The notes under the pieces: model-generated
Databases searched by the model: none
What the model was told of the DNA's origin: nothing
Seen by the model: only the letters and a program-made list of their open reading frames with translations
Program-made: the position numbers and the translations under genes
NCBI GenBank assembly: GCA_948468465.1
Contig: CAOKJJ010000211.1
Coordinates: 1 to 7,556 of the forward strand
Origin: an uncultured Eubacterium sp.
GTDB lineage: Bacteria; Bacillota_A; Clostridia; Lachnospirales; Lachnospiraceae
Direction of reading: 5' to 3'
DNA length: 7,556 nucleotides
Shown: positions 1 through 5,720 of the stretch, in pieces
Layout: each line of letters starts with the position of its first letter
Numbering within the stretch: position 1 is the stretch's first letter

Positions 1-699
1 AATTAGATCAACATTTGAAATTTGATCTGTTGTACCGCGATGTTCGGCGGTAGCTTGCAACGCTTCTTTGAAAATACTTTTATCAAATTTTTGTGTGGTA
101 GCAAGGATGTAGGCATCATAGAAATCTCTGGGACGGGTATTGAATACGGTTCTGCGAAGAATGGTTTCTACCTTCTCCGCCAAAACGGTTTCAATGTTGT
201 ATGCCCAAAGTCGAAAGGATTTGCCCTCGTCGAATATTTCATGAAAAGTAAATTCTACTGCGTGTGGGGTTATGGCGTCCCCTGTGGAAACATCGATGGA
301 GATAGGAGTCAAAAGAGTATCATATTTTGCCTTTATCATAACCCGATAACCGCCATAGATATCGTCCTCTCTGATAGGAGCAATATTGCTGATCTCAAAA
401 CTAACCTCGTCTTCGCAAGGAATATCGCATATTTCACCCAATGCAGTTTTTATTTTTTCGGGAGTTAGTGGAAGATTCTTAAGCGTGGTATCAAGATCCA
501 TGGTGGCCCTGTTATCCAGACCTACAATAGCGGCAACCAACATACCACCTTTTAGAACAAACTTATCCTTATATTCTGATTTGGCGAGACGGACCAGCAG
601 ACGTTCAAACATATAGTTTTGCAGAATTACCTGAGCAGGAAGGTTCTTTTGCTTTGCGATATTTCTTATTTTAGCTTTTAAGCTCATAGCGTTGTTCAT
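1..699 (-). CDS. abiEii: AbiEii-type nucleotidyltransferase toxin, 3' end cut by the window
   Basis: Toxin of a type IV toxin-antitoxin/abortive-infection pair; the family is a DNA-polymerase-beta-like nucleotidyltransferase acting in the cytoplasm. I translated it by hand: 233 codons stay open to base 1, so the C-terminus is missing (family members usually run about 250-310 residues). Visible motifs are FVLKGGM (residues 47-53), the paired acidic site RATMDLD (64-70), a third acidic residue in SIDVSTGD (134-141, D136), the LAEKVETILRR helix (173-183) with its conserved Lys, and RDFYDAY (191-197). The start is fixed by GGAGGT at 711..706, six bases upstream of the ATG, and by an ATGA overlap (699..696) with the antitoxin stop, implying translational coupling. 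An in-frame ATG at 687 is a weaker alternative. The gene looks intact as far as it goes. The family call is strong; the exact nucleic-acid target is unknown. Confidence 0.93.
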   Translation of the reverse strand, partial: MNNAMSLKAKIRNIAKQKNLPAQVILQNYMFERLLVRLAKSEYKDKFVLKGGMLVAAIVGLDNRATMDLDTTLKNLPLTPEKIKTALGEICDIPCEDEVSFEISNIAPIREDDIYGGYRVMIKAKYDTLLTPISIDVSTGDAITPHAVEFTFHEIFDEGKSFRLWAYNIETVLAEKVETILRRTVFNTRPRDFYDAYILATTQKFDKSIFKEALQATAEHRGTTDQISNVDLI

Positions 700-1289
700 A
701 AAAGTACCTCCAGATATTTTCTTACAATTCCGGCTATTCTCATTTCCGTAGCATAAGTGTTCAGCTTGTTTAAATCTTTTTTGGGGCTGGCGGCATACAT
801 TTTGAGTGCGGCAAGAAATGTTTCACTGCCTACTTTATTTCTACTCCTTACAATGTCGCAAATCGTTCGCTCCAAGTCATATCCGGCAACTTTGTTTCCG
901 GAAGGAGTGGTAAGCATTGTTTTACCGAGACCAAACAGTTCGGGTTTGATATAATATATTTTACATTCTTCCTGTATCGCTTTTGATGGGACTTTTCCAG
1001 AAGGTGCGGTAATTGTATGCTCAAACGGAGTGCGATCCGAAATCCCGTGTAAAAACAGTGCTGTTTCATGGGAGAAGACGAATAGATTGGAACGCATGCT
1101 GATGGATAGTAATTCGTCCTGCATATCATCGCTGAAGACGTATTGGGCACGGGCAATGCGCTGGATTTTATTGTCCAAGCATAATTTGGATAATATCGCT
1201 CTTGAAATGTCATGTTCTGCTGCGATTTTGTTATTTATAATACCGCCGTTGCTTTCGGCTATCGTTTTCAATCGGTCAAGATAATCCAT
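696..1289 (-). CDS. abiEi: AbiEi-type antitoxin / transcriptional autorepressor
   Basis: Antitoxin partner of the downstream toxin; in this family it is a winged-helix DNA-binding protein that neutralises the toxin without stable binding (type IV) and represses its own operon. The protein is 197 residues, normal for the family. Residues 1-55 form the N-terminal helix-turn-helix (GGIINNKIAAEHDISRAILS followed by an IQRIARAQYVF wing). The C-terminal antitoxin domain carries SHETALFLHGISDRTP (73-88) and GYDLERTICDIVRSRNK (136-152), both highly characteristic. I place the start at the ATG at 1289, preceded by GAGG (1300..1297) seven bases away. A GTG at 1295 would add two residues but overlaps that ribosome binding site. 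It is followed directly by the toxin with a 4-base overlap and preceded by a consensus promoter and a duplicated 9-bp box. Nothing appears broken. Confidence 0.95.
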   Translation of the reverse strand: MDYLDRLKTIAESNGGIINNKIAAEHDISRAILSKLCLDNKIQRIARAQYVFSDDMQDELLSISMRSNLFVFSHETALFLHGISDRTPFEHTITAPSGKVPSKAIQEECKIYYIKPELFGLGKTMLTTPSGNKVAGYDLERTICDIVRSRNKVGSETFLAALKMYAASPKKDLNKLNTYATEMRIAGIVRKYLEVLL

Positions 1290-1301
1290 TTGCACACCTC
1301 A

Positions 1302-1329
1302 ATTGTACTTTTATAAAAATATTGTACTT
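1302..1329 (-). promoter_or_regulatory. Duplicated AAGTACAAT box, candidate AbiEi operator
   Basis: AAGTACAAT occurs twice in direct orientation on the minus strand, at 1329..1321 (covering the -10 element) and 1310..1302 (just downstream of the predicted start point), 19 bp apart. AbiEi proteins are known to bind repeats in their own promoter, although the described cases are inverted repeats. The placement would block RNA polymerase. The operator role is inference; the repeat is seen directly. Confidence 0.45.
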
Positions 1330-1349
1330 GAAATTATGATTTTTGTCAA
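1321..1349 (-). promoter_or_regulatory. Sigma-A promoter of the abiE operon
   Basis: On the minus strand TTGACA (1349..1344), a 17-bp spacer and TACAAT (1326..1321). This is one mismatch from full consensus. Transcription would start near 1314, giving a leader of about 25 nt before the abiEi ATG. Confidence 0.85.
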
Positions 1350-1634
1350 TGAGCGAAAATAACATTTTAGAAATTTCGTCTTTAAAATTATGATATTTGT
1401 TTACTGTTTCAGGCTTGCTTCTTATAGGTTTGTAAGATAAGCGGCAAAGCATAAAGCGTACCTGAGTAATTGGGAAAATGTGATTGCCGCGTTGTGGATT
1501 TTTGTGATAGAAAGAGGATTGCTAAAACATGATTTGGAATAAAATAAGCATACAAAAACGTAAAAACTGAAGTTAGAGGAAGGATCAATTATCTGACAAT
1601 TTTCAAAAAACATCCTAAAATCTGTCCACCCCCA
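1350..1634. other. AT-rich intergenic region without a supportable gene
   Basis: No frame here combines a start, a ribosome binding site and a recognisable protein. A 33-codon open stretch at 1441-1542 lacks a start codon. The one structure seen is a 16-bp direct repeat with one mismatch, beginning AAATTATGAT, at 1331-1346 and 1385-1400; the first copy lies inside the abiE promoter spacer and -35 region. Otherwise I see nothing. Confidence 0.5.
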
Positions 1635-1666
1635 TTGACTTCCCCGCCCAACCCTGCTATTATAAT
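1635..1666 (+). promoter_or_regulatory. Candidate sigma-A promoter upstream of the broken flavoprotein gene
   Basis: TTGACT (1635-1640) is followed after 17 bp by TATTAT (1658-1663). An overlapping perfect TATAAT (1661-1666) would have a 20-bp spacer. Transcription would begin at about 1670-1673, immediately before a terminator hairpin. Confidence 0.6.
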
Positions 1667-1676
1667 TATACAGTAA

Positions 1677-1715
1677 AGCGGTGCAGGGAAACTCTCCCCG
1701 TACCGCTCGTTTTTT
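1677..1715 (+). terminator. Intrinsic terminator / leader attenuator
   Basis: The 31-nt stem-loop 1677-1707 pairs AGCGGTGC with GTACCGCT (one G-U pair), then an A/C mismatch, then GGGA with TCCC around a 5-nt loop, followed by CG and six T (1710-1715). Only the plus strand has the T-run. It sits a few bases after the predicted start site of the promoter at 1635-1666 and 54 bp before the next ATG. It could therefore terminate a very short RNA or attenuate the downstream gene. Confidence 0.8.
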
Positions 1716-1768
1716 CCAGATGCGATGCTTGTGGTGTGAGTAAAAAAAATTGGTGGAGAGATGATACT

Positions 1769-2317
1769 ATGCGGATTTTGTTAGAAGTGGTAAAGCAGGT
1801 TGTGCTTCCATTGGATCATAAGGAAGGTATCGGAAATTCATCGGGACACCAGAGCAAACCACGCAGGATGGGCAGCCTGAAAGGGCAGAGGCTTATTGCA
1901 GAGGGATATGATAGCATGTATGGGATGTAATTCATGTTTTACGAGGGAAGGGAATAAGTGCTTTCAAAATGATGACATGGATGGGATATATGAAAAGCTG
2001 AGGGTGGCTGATGTTGCGGTTATAGCATCACCGGTATATTTTATGGCATTAGTGCGGAACTAAAAGCGGTAATTGACAGACTGCATACGCCTATGAGAAA
2101 TGAGTTTTCAATCAAAAAACTTGCTTTACTTTTAGTTGGGGCAGCGGAACTGCCGGAATTGTTTGATGCAATAAAATTGCAATATCAGCTTGTGCTCAAT
2201 TTCTTTCACTTGGAAGATGCAGGTATGGTGCTTGTGAGAGGAGTTAAGGATCAAGGGGACATCAAAGGAAATGCGGCACTGAAGGAAGCATATGATTTGG
2301 GATTATCAATTTTTTGA
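1769..2317 (+). pseudogene. Frameshifted flavodoxin-family / iron-sulfur flavoprotein-like NAD(P)H-FMN reductase remnant
   Basis: The intact family makes FMN-binding flavodoxin-fold reductases of about 180-200 residues. Three pieces in two frames together cover that length. The first, starting at ATG 1769 after GGAGAG (1755-1760), runs to a stop at 1928-1930. The second, open from 1881 to the stop at 2061-2063, reads CMGCNSCFTREGNKCFQNDD, then DGIYEKLRVADVAVIASPVYF, giving the CxxCxxC-type cysteine cluster and the flavin-loop SPVY motif. The third continues from 2042 as YGISAELKAVIDRLHTP and runs to the stop at 2315-2317. The second break is explained by loss of one T in the run 2039-2042. 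The first break lies somewhere in 1881-1927, and the usual N-terminal phosphate-binding GSPR.GNT motif is not legible in any frame, so the 5' part is more decayed. The hydrolase begins 46 bp downstream with no terminator between. Sequencing error could explain the T-run break but not the N-terminus. Confidence 0.8.
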
Positions 2318-2363
2318 AATTTTCGTACTGTAGTTTTGATGCCAAGGAAAGGGAGGGATACAG

Positions 2364-3374
2364 ATGTTTTCATCTTTTGATACTTTAGAGGATATTCTGT
2401 CAGTGCCTGAAATGAAAAAGTGGTTTCATTATCTTTTTCTGGAAGACAGGCTTGACGATTTTTCAAAAGAGGTATGGGACAAACCGTTGCGGCTTGCTGC
2501 TTACAGAGGACAGACGCCGTGGGGGAGCAGCCTGCAGGGACTGACGGAACAGATCATAGACACTGCAAATCTGGTGCTGGAACTGCAGGAGGGGAAAAGG
2601 CAGTGCCTGCATCTGCGCAGCTGGAACGCATGGAAACCGGAGGACGCAGCAGGCCTGCCAGAGGCGGAGCAGGCTTTTCTCGTTACGCCGTTGGCGAAAG
2701 AGAAGGAGAGTTTTTTAAAGCCGGCATTAATCATATGTCCGGGAGGGGGATATGAGTTTGTCAGTTTTCAAAACGAAGGCACACCTGTTCAGGCTGCTGC
2801 GGAAAGAAAGGGGTACGCAGCGTTTATGCTCCGTTACAGGGTAGCCCCTTCCCGCTATCCGGATCCCCAGTTGGATTTATTGGAAACCATTCAGTATGTT
2901 AGGGAAAATTCTGCCAAATACCATGTAGATCCCGACCGCATCGGCATCATAGGCTTTTCAGCCGGGGGACATTTATGCGCGTCAGCAGCGGGACTGTACA
3001 AAACGCTGCTGCCCGAAAGCAGACCGAATGCGGTTGTTTTGGGCTATCCGGTCATTAGCTTTGAAAAAGGTGCCGCGCATGAAGGCAGCGTATTGGCACT
3101 GCTTGGGAAAGATGACGAGGCGCTGCGGCGCGGGCTGTCTGTTGAAAATCTAATTACCCCTGATTACCCACCGACATTTGCCTGGGCATGTACGGATGAT
3201 GATACGGTTCCTTATGAAAATACAAAACGGTTAGAAGCAAAATTAAAGGAAATGTCAGTTGCGCATGAATGCCACTATTATCCGTTGGGAGGGCATGGGT
3301 GCGGCCTTGCGTATGAAAATTCCGGCTGGAAGTGGAGCATTGATATGTTTTCTTTTTTGGAAAAATATCTGTAA
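2364..3374 (+). CDS. Alpha/beta-hydrolase, acetyl-esterase/lipase (Aes / BD-FAE-like)
   Basis: Predicted cytoplasmic serine esterase of 336 residues; no signal peptide or membrane segment is visible. The hydrolase core spans about 118-336. It has an oxyanion-hole motif CPGGGYEF (125-132), the nucleophile elbow GFSAGGH (197-203, Ser199), an acid in CTDDDTVPYEN (276-286, Asp279 or Asp280) and the catalytic His in GGHGCGL (309-315, His311). The triad is complete. RVAPSRYPDPQLDLLETIQYVR (160-180 region) is typical of the family. Residues 1-115 precede the core and include a charged helical start (about 7-40) and a beta-rich segment; I do not recognise them as a separate enzyme. The start is supported by GGGAGGG at 2351-2357, six bases upstream. 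It may be transcribed from the promoter upstream of the flavoprotein remnant. The substrate is unknown: small acyl esters or acetylated/feruloylated sugars are family possibilities only. Confidence 0.88.
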   Translation: MFSSFDTLEDILSVPEMKKWFHYLFLEDRLDDFSKEVWDKPLRLAAYRGQTPWGSSLQGLTEQIIDTANLVLELQEGKRQCLHLRSWNAWKPEDAAGLPEAEQAFLVTPLAKEKESFLKPALIICPGGGYEFVSFQNEGTPVQAAAERKGYAAFMLRYRVAPSRYPDPQLDLLETIQYVRENSAKYHVDPDRIGIIGFSAGGHLCASAAGLYKTLLPESRPNAVVLGYPVISFEKGAAHEGSVLALLGKDDEALRRGLSVENLITPDYPPTFAWACTDDDTVPYENTKRLEAKLKEMSVAHECHYYPLGGHGCGLAYENSGWKWSIDMFSFLEKYL

Positions 3375-3403
3375 GGCGCGTCCCGGCTGCTGCCTGGAGC
3401 GTT

Positions 3404-3448
3404 GCGAAAAGTCTTGAAAACAGTAGATTTTCAAGACTTTTCGCTTTT
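3404..3448. terminator. Shared stem-loop terminator between convergent genes
   Basis: A perfect 17-bp inverted repeat, 3404-3420 against 3428-3444, with a 7-nt loop. On the plus strand it is followed by TTTT (3445-3448), so it best serves the hydrolase, 29 bp after its stop. It begins 18 bp beyond the stop of the convergent flavoenzyme gene and could stop that transcript too, although the minus side lacks a T-run outside the stem. Confidence 0.75.
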
Positions 3449-3462
3449 AGAAGATAGCATGC

Positions 3463-5499
3463 TTAGATATTCAGGCACATCGTATATGCGGACCAGATAC
3501 AGCTCATCAGGTTGGACGGCCTTTCGGCATCTCCTAATAAATGTACGTTATCCGCTTTGATGGTATCGTACAATTCCCTGCTGGAAACATAGCCGACGGA
3601 GACGATTACGGTGTCTGCTTCGACTGGCTTTACGTCCCGATGGATTCCCTGCAGGCTCTGATTGAACGCCCTGTCATTGATATTTGGTTCATTATATGTA
3701 ACGGTTTCGATATAGGCTTTCCCATCTTCATATTTTACGACACTGGAATTTTTAAGGATGTCGACGTTATAATAATCCATCAGATCCCTCAGGCAGTTAT
3801 AGTTCGAGGCCGATAAGCCTTCTACGTTCAGAATGGCCGGACAGGTCTCTACAAGCGTAACTTTTTTGTTTTTCCTTGCCAGGTCATAGGCCAGCTCGCA
3901 TCCGGTCAGTCCGGCTCCGATAATGACAACATTTTGATCCTGAATGTTCTGGTTCTGCAATACGTCCACTGCGTAACGGACAGCCAGCTGGTCAAAGCCA
4001 GGCACAGACAGTTTCCTTTCTTTTGCTCCCGTAGCGACAAATATCTCGTCATAACCGTCTTTATTTTCTGGTTTAAATTCTGTATTTAATAATACACGGA
4101 CACCCGTATCCTTCATCTGTTTCCGATACCATGTGATCAGACGCCGGTCGTCGTCCTTAAAATCAAAAGCGGCCGCTGCGATAAAGATGCCTCCCAGTGC
4201 GTCATTTTTCTCATACAGGTCGACTTCATGGCCGCGCAGCGCACAGACTCTGGCGGCTTCCATTCCGGCGATTCCGCCGCCGACAACGGCAATTTTCTTT
4301 TTTGTCTCAGCCTTCGTGATATTGTAATGGTTCTCCATGCCGCATCTTGGGTTCAGTGCGCAGGAGATATCCTTTAGGGCCATTTTCTCATAATCAAACT
4401 GAACGATTCTTGCGAGACAACCAAAATGGCAGGAAATGCATGGACGGATATCGGCAAGCCTTTCTTCTTTAAATTTATTTGGAAGATCCGGGTCTGCCAG
4501 TAATGGACGGCCCATGCCCATCATATCAATCCTGCCTTCTGCAATGGACTGGTCCGCCAGGGCAGGGTCATCAAAACGTCCGGCACAGATCACAGGAATG
4601 TCAACTTCCTTCTTGATAAGTGCAACATCTTTTAAATTAAGCGCTTTTGGCATATATACCGGAGGATGCGGCCAGTACCATGCATCATACGTTCCGTTGT
4701 CGCAGTCTAACATATCATAGCCGGCGTCCTGCAGCATTCTGGCGGCTTTTTTGCTCTCCTCGTAGTCTCTTCCGAATTCCTCAAATTCTTCGCCTGGAAC
4801 GGCGCCCCTGTTAAATGCTTTTGTATAGCTTTTTACAGAGTAACGCAGGGAAACAGGAAAATCTTTTCCGCATGCCGCCTTAACAGCCTGTACGATTTCA
4901 GTCGTGAAACGCAGGCGGTTTTCCAGTGTTCCTCCGTATTCATCGGTACGTTTGTTAAATGCGGAAATCGCAAACTGATCCAGCAGGTATCCTTCATGAA
5001 CGGCATGGATTTCGACACCGTCGATGCCGGCGTCCTTAGCGGCCCTGGCGCCTGTGGCAAACCATTCTACATACTGATGGATTTCATCTGTGGTCATTTC
5101 CTTCTGCAGGCATCTGGGATCCCAGACATTCGGGAGGGCAGATGCCGCTATGCCGCCGGGAGTGCCGGACCTCCCTGACATGGCCGAGATCATGATAAAT
5201 ACCTTTGAGCCATATCGGTGGATGCCGTCCGCCAGATATTTTGTATTTTCAGTATAAGTAGCCGGATTATTGACAATGGACGGGAGAAATTCTCCAGGCG
5301 GAATCGGGGCCATTCCTGTAATAATGAGCCCGGCGCCGCCCTTTGCCCGTTCAATGTAGTAATCAGCCCCATCCTTTGTGTAAGATGCATCCCGGTTCAT
5401 CATACGGGGAGAGAGCACACCCATCGGCATTAGCGCAATTCTGTTTGGAATTTCTGTATTCGCGATTTTTATGGGTGAAAATAGATGATCGTAAGCCAT
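3463..5499 (-). CDS. Old-yellow-enzyme-type FMN / 4Fe-4S / FAD oxidoreductase (2,4-dienoyl-CoA reductase / 2-enoate reductase / BaiH-like)
   Basis: Predicted cytoplasmic NAD(P)H-dependent reductase of activated C=C bonds, 678 residues, close to FadH (about 670) and BaiH/BaiCD (about 640-660). Residues 1-345 form the FMN-binding TIM barrel: LFSPIKIANTEIPNRIALMPM at the N-terminus, IHAVHEGYLLDQF (164-176, with His165, His168 and candidate proton donor Tyr171), NKRTDEYGG (182-190) and MGMGRPLLADPDLP (327-340). The cluster ligands are C354-x2-C357-x3-C361 and C380. Two Rossmann motifs follow: VVGGGIAGMEAA (405-416) for FAD and IIGAGLTGCELA (526-537) for the pyridine nucleotide. The C-terminal LLGDAERPSNLM (654-665) completes the FAD site. 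The start has AAAGGAGGT five bases upstream. It is monocistronic, with a consensus promoter upstream and convergent with the hydrolase. All cofactor motifs are present. The substrate (enoate, dienoyl-CoA, steroid or other enone) cannot be read from the sequence, so I give no symbol. Confidence 0.93.
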   Translation of the reverse strand: MAYDHLFSPIKIANTEIPNRIALMPMGVLSPRMMNRDASYTKDGADYYIERAKGGAGLIITGMAPIPPGEFLPSIVNNPATYTENTKYLADGIHRYGSKVFIMISAMSGRSGTPGGIAASALPNVWDPRCLQKEMTTDEIHQYVEWFATGARAAKDAGIDGVEIHAVHEGYLLDQFAISAFNKRTDEYGGTLENRLRFTTEIVQAVKAACGKDFPVSLRYSVKSYTKAFNRGAVPGEEFEEFGRDYEESKKAARMLQDAGYDMLDCDNGTYDAWYWPHPPVYMPKALNLKDVALIKKEVDIPVICAGRFDDPALADQSIAEGRIDMMGMGRPLLADPDLPNKFKEERLADIRPCISCHFGCLARIVQFDYEKMALKDISCALNPRCGMENHYNITKAETKKKIAVVGGGIAGMEAARVCALRGHEVDLYEKNDALGGIFIAAAAFDFKDDDRRLITWYRKQMKDTGVRVLLNTEFKPENKDGYDEIFVATGAKERKLSVPGFDQLAVRYAVDVLQNQNIQDQNVVIIGAGLTGCELAYDLARKNKKVTLVETCPAILNVEGLSASNYNCLRDLMDYYNVDILKNSSVVKYEDGKAYIETVTYNEPNINDRAFNQSLQGIHRDVKPVEADTVIVSVGYVSSRELYDTIKADNVHLLGDAERPSNLMSCIWSAYTMCLNI

Positions 5500-5529
5500 A
5501 AATTACCTCCTTTATCTTATTGAGCGTCA

Positions 5530-5587
5530 ATTTGTGCCTTTATTATAATATTGCAGGAAAATTGTGTCAAGAGCAATAGATTTGTGC
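5530..5587. repeat. ATTTGTGC direct repeats flanking the flavoenzyme promoter
   Basis: ATTTGTGC occurs at 5530-5537, over the predicted transcription start, and at 5580-5587, upstream of the -35 element. The two lie exactly 50 bp apart in the same orientation, with a degenerate relative ATTGTGTC at 5561-5568. This is a candidate regulator-binding pair; no regulator gene lies next to it. Confidence 0.35.
5542..5570 (-). promoter_or_regulatory. Consensus sigma-A promoter of the flavoenzyme gene
   Basis: On the minus strand TTGACA (5570..5565), 17 bp, TATAAT (5547..5542): a full consensus match. The start site would be near 5535, giving a leader of about 35 nt that contains the AAAGGAGGT ribosome binding site. 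Confidence 0.92.
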
Positions 5588-5596
5588 GAATAGTAA

Positions 5597-5621
5597 CAAA
5601 ATTCTTTGCAGAATAATTTTG
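5597..5621. repeat. AT-rich imperfect palindrome between divergent promoters
   Basis: CAAAATTCT (5597-5605) pairs with AGAAT-A-ATTTTG (5610-5621), with one bulged A and a 4-nt loop. It lies between the flavoenzyme promoter and the ATPase promoter. It may be an operator for either gene or simply AT-rich sequence. Confidence 0.3.
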
Positions 5622-5636
5622 CTGCTTCGTTCTGGA

Positions 5637-5665
5637 TTGCTTTTCAAAGAAAAATCGGGTATAAT
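5637..5665 (+). promoter_or_regulatory. Candidate promoter of the ATPase gene
   Basis: TATAAT (5660-5665) is perfect; 17 bp upstream is TTGCTT (5637-5642), matching the consensus -35 only in TTG. The start site would be near 5672, about 50 nt before the chosen ATG at 5721. This argues against the upstream in-frame start at 5619. Confidence 0.65.
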
Positions 5666-5720
5666 AGAATCAGAACTTAAGTGCAAAACAATATATATCC
5701 GAATGAACGGGAGGCTGTGT

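Noticed and set aside
22..616. Plus-strand open frames of 148 and 76 codons
   Set aside because: They are antisense to the toxin gene, whose minus-strand frame reads through with clear AbiEii motifs; the plus frames have no family resemblance.
1441..1542. Plus-strand 33-codon open stretch reading like a possible C-terminal gene fragment
   Set aside because: It has no start codon, no ribosome binding site and no recognisable motif; the length is within chance.
5619..5720. 34-residue N-terminal extension of the ATPase
   Set aside because: The start codon lies upstream of the predicted promoter and lacks a good ribosome binding site, whereas the ATG at 5721 has GGGAGG at ideal spacing and begins at the family's usual N-terminus.
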